Counted from the stretch's first letter, positions 33,496 through 42,548 are shown. The stretch is DNA of 64,000 nt from Mahella australiensis 50-1 BON (GCF_000213255.1 NC_015520.1:2535349-2599348); one strand, 5' to 3'. Notes: a model not told the origin generated them from the letters alone. Numbers and translations are program-made.

Positions 33496-35511
33496 CTATT
33501 GCATCTCAATCAGCAATTCAACATTATACTGAATATTTTTGCCAGCCATATTTCCCCAACTCTTTCCATACTTTGCTGATAATGCTAAATCAAGGTCTTT
33601 TTCACCATTAAAAGCCGATGGGATTGTTCCAATAAGCCCTGATTTACGGTATAAACCAACTCCATTTAATATTAAACCGATTTTCGAACGAGTATCTGCT
33701 TCTCCCAAACTAAGCCATCCAGCATCGGTATATGTGGCCGGGTCTACCAAGCTTGGTGAGTCGCCTACCGTAGATACATTATTTATGCTAACCTTTAATG
33801 GTGCTGCACAATGGGAAACCAATTTAATTACAGGAGCCTTAAAAAGTCTATTACGATCTATAACAAAATTAATAGATATCGGAACATCCACATCCAGCGT
33901 TGTTATAGGCTCTATATTTCCCAGTATGATTACATCATACTCACCATCTCCTATAGCCATATATGAATAATCATCGGGGTCTAAAGACGCATTATCCAAC
34001 TGTTCTTGTTCCTCTGGGCTAATAACATCATTCTCACCAACCATAATCGGCAACTTATCTATAAGCTTATTTTGACTATCAACCAACAATATTATCGATA
34101 AACCTGCACTCTGCGCTTTTACTTCTCCAGTATCTGTAATACTTACACTTGCTGGTTGCACCATACTGCGTGCTACAAATCTATATGATGCATCAGCAGG
34201 GTTTAGATTAGCTACTTGATAACTTGCCGTTTCTCCAACTTTTAAATAGTTAACAGATTTATCAACTATATTTCCTGTAACAATAGATGGTTCATACAAC
34301 GCTTGTTCATCTCCTGATGGGGGATTATTTTGACTTACAATAATGCCATCATGCGGTAAAGAAAAATACTGACCTAAAGAGCCTGACATAGAATAATCAT
34401 CGCTCCAGCTTGCTAAAGTATCTCCTGGCTGTATACTTACAAATCCTGATGTTACTGGCTGATTACCACCATTTGTTATTTTTACTACTTTTGCACCATA
34501 TACATGTTCAGTGTTATCTGGAAATTTAGCCATTAAGCCTACAGCCGCAAATCCATCTTGAAAAGCCTTTAATTTGCCAGTTGAATCTATAGATGCATTA
34601 TAATTTGTTTCACCATTGGTATCATATAAATCCTGAACAACCCACTTATACTGCAAATCTGGATTACTTACCGTAGCTGTAAAATTTAATTCTTCGCCAG
34701 TACTTAATTCATAAACACCTGTTAAAGATTCAATATCAACGGTTACTCTAGTATCTGTGTCCATAATATTTTGGGGCAAACTTTTATTATAACCACTAGT
34801 TGATGGCACAACCCGCTTAGTAACATTGCTTAGATGAATCATATTTGCTAAACTGCTTTGCGAGCTTGTATATAACAATAATATCGGTTTTGTGGTACGG
34901 TCAAGAGTACTATCTGCAAAATACGAAGTCGAAATTGCACCTACAGGAATCTTAATAATACCTGTTATATTTGTGCAATCATAAAATGCATATAACATAT
35001 ATATTACTTTGTCTGGTATAGCAGGTAATTCTGTTAAAGAAGTGCATTCATAAAATGTATATGACATATTCGTTACAGTATCTGGTATAACAGGTGCTTC
35101 TATTAAAGAAGTACATCCAGCAAATGTATACACCATATTCGTTACAGTATCTGGTATAACAGGTGCATATTCCAAAGGCTGCATACGAAATGTACTATCC
35201 ATGGTCGATACAGGTTTCCCATTTATACTTGCTGGAACCTTGCCTACTATCCTGCCATCTACTATGTCTCCTAAATACCAAGCCAACCCTACTGTACCTG
35301 TACCATTGTTAAGCACATAATACCTCCACAGTCGTGCATGTTCAGGCGTCATTTCATTGCCATCCGTGTCTATCCATACATCACCTTCTGCATAATATAG
35401 CATTGTTGGGTCAGCAGCACTAGTAGTTCTTACCTCAACAAAAAACATACCACTCAATAAAACGGTTATGCATAACACATATGCGAGTAGTTTTCTACGG
35501 TTAAAATGCAT
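33496..35511 (-). CDS. Large secreted surface protein with BspA-like repeats
   Basis: 671 residues. Signal peptide-like N-terminus (KLLAYVLCITVLLSGMFFVEV). Three to four repeats of about 23 residues (PVIPDTVTNMVYTFAGCTSL, then near copies ending CTSLTELPAIPDKV), as in BspA/DUF285 leucine-rich-like surface proteins. Ig-like domains follow (EELNFTATVSNPDLQYKWVV, SYQVANLNPADASYRFVA). The C-terminal domain is paralogous to the whole next protein. Codon use is A/T-rich compared with the Tad genes. Probably an adhesin carried as cargo. Confidence 0.75.
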   Translation of the reverse strand: MHFNRRKLLAYVLCITVLLSGMFFVEVRTTSAADPTMLYYAEGDVWIDTDGNEMTPEHARLWRYYVLNNGTGTVGLAWYLGDIVDGRIVGKVPASINGKPVSTMDSTFRMQPLEYAPVIPDTVTNMVYTFAGCTSLIEAPVIPDTVTNMSYTFYECTSLTELPAIPDKVIYMLYAFYDCTNITGIIKIPVGAISTSYFADSTLDRTTKPILLLYTSSQSSLANMIHLSNVTKRVVPSTSGYNKSLPQNIMDTDTRVTVDIESLTGVYELSTGEELNFTATVSNPDLQYKWVVQDLYDTNGETNYNASIDSTGKLKAFQDGFAAVGLMAKFPDNTEHVYGAKVVKITNGGNQPVTSGFVSIQPGDTLASWSDDYSMSGSLGQYFSLPHDGIIVSQNNPPSGDEQALYEPSIVTGNIVDKSVNYLKVGETASYQVANLNPADASYRFVARSMVQPASVSITDTGEVKAQSAGLSIILLVDSQNKLIDKLPIMVGENDVISPEEQEQLDNASLDPDDYSYMAIGDGEYDVIILGNIEPITTLDVDVPISINFVIDRNRLFKAPVIKLVSHCAAPLKVSINNVSTVGDSPSLVDPATYTDAGWLSLGEADTRSKIGLILNGVGLYRKSGLIGTIPSAFNGEKDLDLALSAKYGKSWGNMAGKNIQYNVELLIEMQ

Positions 35512-35616
35512 GCTTACTAATTTCCTTTCTAAAATAATTTAACCTGCACTTTTTCTGTTTTTTAATAATTACTAATATAAACCGCTCTTATCGCGGAAAA
35601 AACATTCAATGTTATA

Positions 35617-36051
35617 TCACCTCCTTTCAAACGCTGCAAACAGCACCAGTACCGTAACAGCCAGATTGGCAATGATACTGCTGCTCGGGATCCCTAATAT
35701 GTGCCTGTGGCGGCCAAACGGCCAGAACAGCTTAACTCCCGACGGGTTAAGCATATCCAGCACAAGATGAGTAATGCATCCTGTAGCAACTGCATACCCT
35801 GCTTGAGGGTTATATAAATATACCGGCAGTGAAAATACCGCCAGTCCGATAAAAGAGTGCATCCAGCCTCTGTGCCCGCCGCCTATTACCGACAACAGCG
35901 GTATTTTGCTGCCGAGCATCGAATGAGGCGTATCGAGATCAGGAAGCAGAGCCCCCGCACCGGCCGCTATCATACCTGCAGGCGTGCCGGATAATATATA
36001 ACCGGCTGCTATCCCCGCTGCAAGATGCGTGTATCCTTTCAGTTGAAACAC
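35617..36051 (-). CDS. YdjM-type membrane-bound metal-dependent hydrolase (DUF457)
   Basis: 144 residues, GTG start. The family's His/Asp motifs are present in order: THLAAG, LLPDLDTPHS, HRGWMHS, THLVLDMLNPSGVKLFWPF, with four hydrophobic segments. In LexA-regulated relatives such as YdjM the role is unclear; a phospholipase-D-like or hydrolase activity has been suggested. Its 3' end is duplicated at 31911-31958. It follows the glycosyltransferase by 17 bp. Confidence 0.8.
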   Translation of the reverse strand: MFQLKGYTHLAAGIAAGYILSGTPAGMIAAGAGALLPDLDTPHSMLGSKIPLLSVIGGGHRGWMHSFIGLAVFSLPVYLYNPQAGYAVATGCITHLVLDMLNPSGVKLFWPFGRHRHILGIPSSSIIANLAVTVLVLFAAFERR

Positions 36052-36068
36052 TTCCTCTCCATTTTCCC

Positions 36069-36590
36069 CTAAGCCAGTTGACCAAGGCTAAGCGCTTTCC
36101 GACTTGCTGCCGCTACGGTGTAAATATGCAGATATTTGGTTGCACAGACGTCTATGCTGAATTTTTGTTCGGCTTTCTGCCGCGCGGCCTTACCCATCTG
36201 TTCTTTTTTGTCTGTGCTTAAAACAAGTTTTATTGCTCTTGCCAGTTCATCAGGATTAGCAGGCGGCACAAGTATACCGCATGATCTATCTATCTGCTCG
36301 GCAATGCCTCCTACCGTTGTTGCAATAACCGGCAGACATGAGAACATAGCTTCAGTGACTGTAGTGGGCAGGCCTTCCAAAAGAGACGGTTGAACGTACA
36401 GATCCGCTCCGGAAAGCAAATCCGGTATGTCTTTTCTTTCGCCCAAAAACCTGACACGATTTGTTAATCCCAGCCTGTTTGCCTGGCTTTGCAGCATATC
36501 CCTTTCAGGGCCGTCTCCTATAATACGCATTTCCCACGAAAAATCGCGCAGCTTGGCCAGCGCATCTAAAAGATAATTGTATCCTTTCAT
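36069..36590 (-). pseudogene. Glycosyltransferase family 4, C-terminal half (split by IscB element 2)
   Basis: 174 codons giving the nucleotide-sugar-binding half of a GT4 enzyme: MKGYNYLLDALAKL, MRIIGDGPERDMLQ, VRFLGERKDIPDLLSGADLYVQPSLLEGLPTTVTEAMFSCLPVIATTVGG. The acidic E of the EGxPTTxxEA motif is present. The N-terminal half lies at 38262-38771 on the other side of the element. Joined at TCAT/GCCCGC the frame continues as ...VGRLAG-MKGYNYLL..., as in intact GT4 enzymes, so excision would restore a 343-codon gene body. Confidence 0.88.
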
Positions 36591-36615
36591 GAAAATATTT
36601 ACCCGCGGAGACTCG

Positions 36616-38007
36616 CTACTTTAGTTGCGAGAGGAGCGGGTTTCTCCTTTCTTTGTCGTATTGCCAACCAGAGTTCCTTTGCAGAACTTGCATATATTTC
36701 CATGATACCCCTTGACAGAGACAATTGCCCGTACTGTCTTTGATGTCGAAGTACCCACTTGATCTTACAGCAACGCGTCCTGTAAAGTTACCCTGATATT
36801 TGCCATTTGGTATGTTAGCTTTAACTATATCTCCTGTTTGGAACCCAAAGTACTGCTTCCGGTTTTTACGGTAGCCCTTTGGGAAACCGTATTTGTCTGT
36901 CCTGCACATCTGCCTATTGCCTCTTCCTATGGCTGACCATATTGAAACATATTCTGTTGAAATTGTTATTTCATCAGATGTGCTGGCGCCGACAAAGCAT
37001 GCATCATAATAATGCGTTTTAGGCAGTTTGTGCGCTAGTCGCTGTTTCTTTGTCATGGCACCCGTGCCGCATTCAACCGGCAAACCAAACTTTTTCAGAT
37101 TGTTGTACAATGCCCATCTGGTTGCATTCATCATTGCAGCGTCTTTAAGCGGTTGTTTAGCTTGTTTTTGTATCTCTGGATAGCCGAATTCTTCTGCTGT
37201 CATATTACCTTTCTTTTGGTTACATTTATGACAAGCTATTGTTAAATTGCTTATCCTGTCAGTGCCACCTCGGGATTTAGGGATTATATGCTCTACTTCC
37301 AGCGGTACATTCTCTTTGCCGCAGTAAGTACATTTACGCCCCCATTTCTCAAGCAGGTATTCTTTAACCTCATAACCAAACAATTCTCCATGCTGGTACT
37401 CCACATCGTTGATGTCCGGGTTTTGCATTAACTGCGTATCAAACTTAACATGCTCTGTACTGATTGCTGTTATAGGCAACAACTTACACAGTTTTGTTAC
37501 GCAGTTAATCGTCTGATTAACTCTGGCCTGTAACGACGGAGGTAAACGCTTTTCACGATACCCGTTATCAACATAGTTCCTTGCTTTTTGGCACGGCCTG
37601 CAATATCGGCTGCCATGTTTTGCGTTTTTACCACATGCAACGCATTTTGCAGGATGCCTGTTGTTAAAACGTGCCTGCCTGTATCTTGTCTTGCGGTTAC
37701 GTCTACTACTTCTCAACGCACGTCTGTCTTTAAGTTTTTTCTTAATATTGGATTTATGATGTATTTCTCCTAACCATATGGCCTTAGTATCATCTGCCAA
37801 AACAGCTACACCTGTCGCTTTGCTGCCAGGGTCAAGTTTCAATCTTAAGGATTGCAACTGACTTTCTTCTTCCGTCCTGTCTTTAAGCCGTATTGTAAAC
37901 GGTTCTTTTTTGTGGACAACTGCTCTGCTGCGTTCAAGCAACAATCTCGCTCTTTTCTCTGAACATGGCATTAACGGCTTCTTGTGTTTATCTAGTACAA
38001 ATACCAT
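36616..38007 (-). CDS. iscB: IscB RNA-guided nuclease (RuvC-HNH)
   Basis: 463 residues with a complete IscB domain order: PLMP region (LDKHKKPLMPCSEKRA), RuvC-I LKLDPGSKATGVAV, Arg-rich bridge helix (RRALRSSRRNRKTRYR), a CxxC pair (CVACG...CRPC), RuvC-II STEHVKFD, HNH with CTYCGKE, VEHIIPKSRGGTDRISN and CHKCN, RuvC-III KTHYYDACFVG, and a C-terminal target-interacting domain (YFGFQTGDIVKANIPNGKYQG). All catalytic residues are in place. The length is that of compact IscBs. It would cleave DNA matching the guide next to its omega-RNA. Confidence 0.95.
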   Translation of the reverse strand: MVFVLDKHKKPLMPCSEKRARLLLERSRAVVHKKEPFTIRLKDRTEEESQLQSLRLKLDPGSKATGVAVLADDTKAIWLGEIHHKSNIKKKLKDRRALRSSRRNRKTRYRQARFNNRHPAKCVACGKNAKHGSRYCRPCQKARNYVDNGYREKRLPPSLQARVNQTINCVTKLCKLLPITAISTEHVKFDTQLMQNPDINDVEYQHGELFGYEVKEYLLEKWGRKCTYCGKENVPLEVEHIIPKSRGGTDRISNLTIACHKCNQKKGNMTAEEFGYPEIQKQAKQPLKDAAMMNATRWALYNNLKKFGLPVECGTGAMTKKQRLAHKLPKTHYYDACFVGASTSDEITISTEYVSIWSAIGRGNRQMCRTDKYGFPKGYRKNRKQYFGFQTGDIVKANIPNGKYQGNFTGRVAVRSSGYFDIKDSTGNCLCQGVSWKYMQVLQRNSGWQYDKERRNPLLSQLK

Positions 38008-38261
38008 AATTTTCTCCTTTCGGAGCCCCTTACGGGGCTAGTAACGCTGCCTTCCGGCAATCTCTCCGCGCCAATGTTATATAAGCTTTTTGCGCTTAGC
38101 ACACTGCCCATACCCTCGGAACTGTTTAATGCTGAGCGATAGATCTACGGACTGGAGAAGCATCCATAGGTATCATGACTTATATAACGTAGTCAGTTAA
38201 GACTTAGGCTGGTCAACCAGGCTCTTTTACAAGCCTACCTCTTTAGAGGTGGGTAGTTGAC
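38008..38261 (-). ncRNA. Omega-RNA (HEARO) of IscB element 2
   Basis: The 254 bases before iscB contain successive hairpins: CCTCTAAAGAGG after GTCAACTACC, TGGTTGACCAGCC, GCAAAAAGC, TTGCCGGAAGGCAGC, and AGCCCCGTAAGGGGCT just before the gene. This is the HEARO layout. The guide would be the flank 5' of GTCAACTA, ending GGCAGATTAGCGGGC, which is glycosyltransferase sequence. The motif joined to it in the empty site is ATGAAAGG. The copy at 45878-46130 is about 95% identical by eye. Confidence 0.85.
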
Positions 38262-38771
38262 GCCCGCTAATCTGCCGACGGATACGATGACGGGTATTGA
38301 GTTACGATCTTTGTGTTTGGTCGGATAAATCGTTTTATCCAAGCCATTGTATACTACCGAGGAAATCATATCATCGGGCAGTTCAACTGCATATTCTTCA
38401 AGAAAAGTCCGCATCTGCCCGTTTGATACGAAGACTACCCAATCAGCAGCTTCTATACCGGCTATCTCGGCCCGTCTGATATTGTGCCATATGGTGCTGC
38501 CTTTAACTAGCGAACCGTCAAGGAGGGTTTCCTGAGCTAGTATGTTGTGAACGGTTAGCACAATCGGTACGTCCGGGAACCTCTCTCTTGCCAGTTTAGC
38601 CGAAAAAACATCATTCGCATGTACTACATCCGGCTCGGAATCGAGATTGCTCAGGTATTCCCAAAACTTAACGCTGTTATGTGCATAATACCGCTCCCCC
38701 TCTCTTAAATCTCCGGGCTTAAGCGAGACAATATCAGCCCTATGTCCCATATCCGCATATTTGTCCTGCAT
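38262..38771 (-). pseudogene. Glycosyltransferase family 4, N-terminal half (split by IscB element 2)
   Basis: 170 codons of the acceptor half: DKYADMGHRADIVSL, SEPDVVHANDVFSAKLAR, IVLTVHNILAQE, DWVVFVSNGQMRTFL, PVIVSVGRLAG, then element sequence to a stop at 38235. Homologous coding sequence extends about 27 codons further upstream (NILISIGWVHPATNGVSTFITRMQ) but has no usable in-frame start. ATGGGTC near 38848 would give a good start (MVKINILI...) if one G were absent, so a one-base frameshift may exist there as well. Confidence 0.85.
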
Positions 38772-38889
38772 TCGCGTGATAAACGTTGAAACGCCGTTAG
38801 TGGCCGGGTGGACCCAGCCGATTGAAATTAGTATGTTGATTTTGACCCATCTCCCTTTCTCGACCGTTTATATATAGAAAAAATAAAAA

Positions 38890-38960
38890 CAGGGCCCGCA
38901 GGCTATCAAAAGAAACGGACCGAAGTCCGCACTAAAGAAAGGAGAACCCTGCGAACCCTG
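38890..38960 (-). terminator. Composite terminator after the lysozyme/M23 gene
   Basis: A 13-bp stem (minus strand CAGGGTTCGCAGG with CCTGCGGGCCCTG, two G-U pairs) encloses a smaller GCGGACTTCGGTCCG hairpin and is followed by TTTTTATTTTTTC. The stretch 38961-39058 repeats AAAGAAAGGAGAACCC twice and has another hairpin (GCGGAAACCTTCCGTTTGC). No gene in this gap. Confidence 0.75.
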
Positions 38961-39058
38961 AAATATTTGAACGGATACCCGGCAAACTTAAAAGAGGAAA
39001 GCGGAAACCTTCCGTTTGCCTCAAAAAAGAAAGGAGAACCCGGGCATCCGGACAAACC

Positions 39059-40765
39059 CTATTTGGGAGTGACCTGCGACAGTGGATTAATCCATCTGCT
39101 GTTGGTCCACTTGCCTATCGATATGCCGAAGTGCAGGTGCGGGCCGGTTGACCTGCCGGTTGTCCCGGCTAATGAAATCTGTTGACTCTGCTGCACTGTC
39201 TGTCCTGTTGTGACAAGTAATTTTGAATTATGTCCATATAATATATTATACTGACCTGACTCTATTATTACAACATTGCCGTAAGCATCGTTCCATCCGG
39301 CAAATACCACTGTACCGTTCGAGGCGGATAATACGGGTGTTCCTTCCGGTACGGGTATGTCTATACCGCTATGGTCAGCCTGTTTGCCGGTTATCGGGTC
39401 GGCTCTGCCGCCGAAATACGATGATATTTTCGTATGCCCCGGCAACGGCCATGATATGCCGGTTGTTATACCGATTGTTTTATAGCTGTCGGCAGCCGCC
39501 CATATCTTTGATACGTATTTTTCTTCGGCTTCGGCCAGGCGATCGTTTGTATACCCGCCATAATTAGCCAAGCCTTTGAGCGTCTGTTGTTTCCATATTT
39601 CGCTGTTCCAATCCACTGTTATATTCCCTATATGGCCTTTTAACAGCGATGTGCCGGCTATAACCTGAGCACGCGGGTTATCACGGTCAGCCACCCTGTC
39701 AAACCCCAACCGTTCGAACAGCCCGCCGTCTATGTGGAACGGCATGATCTGCATCAGGCCGTATGCGCCTGACGAAGCGTTACGGGCTAGCGGATTAAAG
39801 CCTGACTCGATCTTTATAACGGCAGCAATCAGCCATTCCGGTATACCGAATTTTTGTGACGCCTCTTGTATGGCCGGTATTATATCTGCAGGTATACCCG
39901 TATAATTCGTATTACCCGGCAAAGAAATACCGGTACCGTAGCCGAGCAGCCAATCCATACGCTGCTGATTATTTTCAAACCCCGCTGATGCTTCTAATAC
40001 GGACTGAATCACTATATCCATATCGCTATCGCCCAGTTTTAACTCCTCTTTGAGGTATTTTTTCAGCCTGGCATATTGTTCGCCTATCAGTTTAGTTTCG
40101 AGCGGTTGCATATATGTTGTCCGCGTATTACCGCTTGTATTAGTTACTTTTTTGTAAGTATAGCTGTATTCACCGATTATACTATCGGCGTGAGTCAGTA
40201 GCGTATCGGTGGATTTGTCGATTACTACCCACTCGCTCCATGTCTCCCCTGTTTCCGGGTCGGTAAATGTTTGCAATTGCTCGGTTATCCTGTCAGCGGT
40301 CATATACTCAAAAAACGGTTTCATATCTTCCGCTGTCTCGTTTATTTCATCAACGGTTATCTTTGTATCGGTTGCCGTATTCTTAAACGTTATAACCGAC
40401 CATACCTGGCCTTCGGTCAGTTCCAGCATGGCATCTCTGCCATATGAATCGTATTGGCTGCGTGCATTGGCTTTTTTAACTGCCTTGGTTATACATTCGT
40501 CGGCTATCTCGCCTTCCTCGGTTTCTATATCGCTGTGATCAGTAGTCAGCTGCGCGTATATGACGCTTGTGGCAGTAAAAATTAAAACAACAACAACTAC
40601 AACCGCGATTATGATCGGCAGGTATGGGGCAAGCATCTTAAGTATCAGCTTTCCGCCTGCTTTAACCGCCTTGCCGCCGGCTTTCTTAATACCACTTGTT
40701 ACTGCTTGTTCGGCTTGTTTTGACTTTTGTTCCGCATTATCGGGCAATTTAAACACCTCTTCCAT
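39059..40765 (-). CDS. Bifunctional wall hydrolase: lytic transglycosylase (SLT) plus M23 endopeptidase
   Basis: 568 residues. N-terminal cytoplasmic part, membrane helix (about 47-68, LPIIIAVVVVVVLIFTATSVIYA), a helical stalk, an SLT domain (about 295-400) with catalytic Glu in VIKIESGFNPLARN and GAYGLMQIMP, and an M23 domain at the C-terminus with DHSGIDIPVPEG and GPHLHFGIS, both zinc motifs intact. Gram-positive conjugation systems use such CwlT/VirB1-like proteins to open the wall. A terminator abuts the ATG (T7 then ATGG) and leaves no ribosome binding site before it; a TTG six codons in, behind GAAGAGGTG, may be the real start. Confidence 0.9.
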   Translation of the reverse strand: MEEVFKLPDNAEQKSKQAEQAVTSGIKKAGGKAVKAGGKLILKMLAPYLPIIIAVVVVVVLIFTATSVIYAQLTTDHSDIETEEGEIADECITKAVKKANARSQYDSYGRDAMLELTEGQVWSVITFKNTATDTKITVDEINETAEDMKPFFEYMTADRITEQLQTFTDPETGETWSEWVVIDKSTDTLLTHADSIIGEYSYTYKKVTNTSGNTRTTYMQPLETKLIGEQYARLKKYLKEELKLGDSDMDIVIQSVLEASAGFENNQQRMDWLLGYGTGISLPGNTNYTGIPADIIPAIQEASQKFGIPEWLIAAVIKIESGFNPLARNASSGAYGLMQIMPFHIDGGLFERLGFDRVADRDNPRAQVIAGTSLLKGHIGNITVDWNSEIWKQQTLKGLANYGGYTNDRLAEAEEKYVSKIWAAADSYKTIGITTGISWPLPGHTKISSYFGGRADPITGKQADHSGIDIPVPEGTPVLSASNGTVVFAGWNDAYGNVVIIESGQYNILYGHNSKLLVTTGQTVQQSQQISLAGTTGRSTGPHLHFGISIGKWTNSRWINPLSQVTPK

Positions 40766-40770
40766 AAAAA

Positions 40771-40798
40771 AAGCCCTTCCTGTTTGCGGGAAAGGCTT
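40771..40798 (-). terminator. Terminator overlapping the start of the wall hydrolase gene
   Basis: AAGCCTTTCCC pairs with GGAAGGGCTT around GCAAACA on the minus strand; the seven T residues run straight into the ATG. Confidence 0.85.
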
Positions 40799-40815
40799 TT
40801 GTAGAGGGCAATCGC

Positions 40816-41262
40816 TTATTTGAAGTTTTTATAGACATCCAGGCTGTATTTGAATGATATACGCTCGGTTTTGGATGTGTCTACGCCAAGGTGGCCAAGC
40901 GTTGCTATCCCGCTTGCGTATATCCGTTTATTGCTGTACCATACCTGCAGGTTTTCAACAGAAATATTGTTATTTGCAAGCGATGTCAGAACCCTGTTCC
41001 TCGCATCATTAGCATTAAACGTAACATTTTTGTTGTCAACCGCTATTGATTTGCCCCGGGCTATGGTCAATCCGTCCTGTACGGCATTGTATATCTTCTG
41101 CCGGCTTATGCTCAGCTGCGTTACGCCCGTAAAGTTGATCATCAATATACCGAATATCAGGATTAGCACACTGATGAAAATCATGACGGCATCACCGCGT
41201 TTATCGCTTTTTAACCTGCACAGCGGCCTACCGGTCTTTCTCAGTTGACGGTTCGCTGCCAT
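40816..41262 (-). CDS. TadE-like pseudopilin or secreted conjugation protein
   Basis: About 148 residues; I take the ATG at 41262 behind GGGGGAC. N-terminus LKSDKRGDAVMIFISVLILIFGILMINF fits the pseudopilin/TadE plan (DKRG then one long helix), followed by QLSISRQKIYNAVQDGLTIARG and a soluble beta domain. It overlaps the preceding surface-protein gene by 22 bases. It may be a minor pilin contributed from the transfer region to the Tad pili. Confidence 0.6.
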   Translation of the reverse strand: MAANRQLRKTGRPLCRLKSDKRGDAVMIFISVLILIFGILMINFTGVTQLSISRQKIYNAVQDGLTIARGKSIAVDNKNVTFNANDARNRVLTSLANNNISVENLQVWYSNKRIYASGIATLGHLGVDTSKTERISFKYSLDVYKNFK

Positions 41263-42482
41263 GTTATAGTCCCCCAAGCATTACGGTACGGTACGGTTTT
41301 AATGGGGTATACTTCGCCGTGCTGATTATCCGGCAGTTCTACAAACCGGCCGTTTAACGTGTTAACCGGCGCGTCTTTGAACAGATCCAGCGTAAGCGGG
41401 CCCTCGTTTGTTTTTACCGTTACGGAGAAGTATATCAGCGATTTACCCGGTATACCCGCTTTGGTGTATTTGAATTTGGCCCAGAATGTGACGCCGCTGC
41501 TGCCTACACCGCCGGACAGTATCCTAAACTCCACGGGGCTGACTGTCATCGTGCCGTTGTTCTGGTACCTTGTTATCAAATGGTACGGCTTTTCAAGCTT
41601 CGTTATCTTTGAATTAGTGGTCAGCGTAAAAGTCAATTCAACTTCAAACGGTTTCCATGTTTTGGCGTCCAAATTTTTCTCGGTATACAGATAGTCACGG
41701 GTAAACTCAACATTAGCTGTTGTTACTAGGGGAGGCTTCTTCGGAGGAAAATCGATATCTTCGCTAGGGTCGGTCACATATATGGTATACGTTTGCGTTG
41801 TTAGAGGGTGCACAGTCGGCTTGCCCCTCGTTACTACCGGGGGATCCTCCGTCTGCGGAAGCCACACCAGATCAGTACCGTTAGCCGTGATGTGTTTGTA
41901 CATATTTCGTGTGTATGTGTGTTTCTCGGTCACCTCCACGTCTTGCACCCACTGTACCGACTTGACGGTGTAGTTGCCCACAGCACTGAATTTTACCGTT
42001 GTTCGTGGCCCTGCCGTCCGGTTGTTAGTGTTTGGGGTAACCATGGTCATGGCTCCTAAGCCCGCCGTTTTAGTCCATTCATAATATAAGACTTTTCTGT
42101 CAGTATATGTCTTGGTTTCCGTCGTTGTTTCTGTTTCTCCCGTAAATATCCAATCGTCTACAATATAATTTCCGCTGCCGGCGGCCGGGTCTCCCTTATT
42201 CCCGCCGCCGCTACCTGAGCCTCCGCTGCTTGAGCCTCCGCTACCTGAGCCACCGCCGCCACTGCTACCCTTTTCCGTCTTGCCGGGCGTGCTTTGTTCG
42301 TCTTTATCAGTTTTTGCCGGGTTCGGCTTTTGGTCTTTTTTGTGCTCAAGCTCTACTTCTTCATCAGGTTTGGCGTGCTTAGTGTTGTCATCATCGTTAT
42401 CTCTTGATGCAAAGGCCGGTACCGCGGTAAGCGTCAGTATTATCACTAAAGCGAGTAATACCGATAAACTCTTTTTCAGCAT
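41241..42482 (-). CDS. Secreted low-complexity surface protein
   Basis: About 413 residues from the ATG at 42482, which has CGGAGGTG upstream. Signal peptide (MLKKSLSVLLALVIILTLTAVPAFA), a charged Lys/Asp/Glu region, a Gly/Ser-rich spacer (about 85-115), then beta-rich domains (NYIVDDWIFTGETETTTET, VKFSAVGNYTVKSVQWVQD). The C-terminal part, with KYTKAGIPGKSLIYFSVTV, recalls the linker before the M23 domain in the giant surface protein. Likely wall-exposed; no catalytic motif. Confidence 0.65.
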   Translation of the reverse strand: MLKKSLSVLLALVIILTLTAVPAFASRDNDDDNTKHAKPDEEVELEHKKDQKPNPAKTDKDEQSTPGKTEKGSSGGGGSGSGGSSSGGSGSGGGNKGDPAAGSGNYIVDDWIFTGETETTTETKTYTDRKVLYYEWTKTAGLGAMTMVTPNTNNRTAGPRTTVKFSAVGNYTVKSVQWVQDVEVTEKHTYTRNMYKHITANGTDLVWLPQTEDPPVVTRGKPTVHPLTTQTYTIYVTDPSEDIDFPPKKPPLVTTANVEFTRDYLYTEKNLDAKTWKPFEVELTFTLTTNSKITKLEKPYHLITRYQNNGTMTVSPVEFRILSGGVGSSGVTFWAKFKYTKAGIPGKSLIYFSVTVKTNEGPLTLDLFKDAPVNTLNGRFVELPDNQHGEVYPIKTVPYRNAWGTITWQRTVN

Positions 42483-42519
42483 TATAAAAAAACACCTCCG
42501 TAAAAATAGTAAAAAAAAC

Positions 42520-42536
42520 AACCCCTCTCCGGGGTT
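42520..42536 (-). terminator. Terminator before the low-complexity surface protein gene
   Basis: AACCCCGGAGAGGGGTT on the minus strand, followed by eight T residues; the ribosome binding site of the next gene begins about 15 bases later. Confidence 0.85.
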
Positions 42537-42548
42537 GGGCAAAACTTG

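Larger units (their letters stand above)
36591..38261 (-). mobile_element. IscB-carrying IS200/IS605-like element 2 (no transposase)
   Basis: 1671 bp. The left end GAAAATATTTACCCGCGGAG carries a hairpin (CCCGC...GCGGG) and is preceded by TCAT; the right end has a CCTACCTC-ttta-GAGGTGGG hairpin and ends TAGTTGAC. No target duplication. The same ends and the same TCAT occur in the 335-bp copy at 45796-46130, which fixes the boundaries. Contents: omega-RNA region and iscB. It splits a glycosyltransferase gene. Confidence 0.9.

Noticed and set aside
35530-35600. Trace reading FFRDKSG, similar to the N-terminus of the pseudopilin at 14503-14958
   Set aside because: Only seven residues before a stop; could be chance or a tiny relic of a pilin gene, too short to support.
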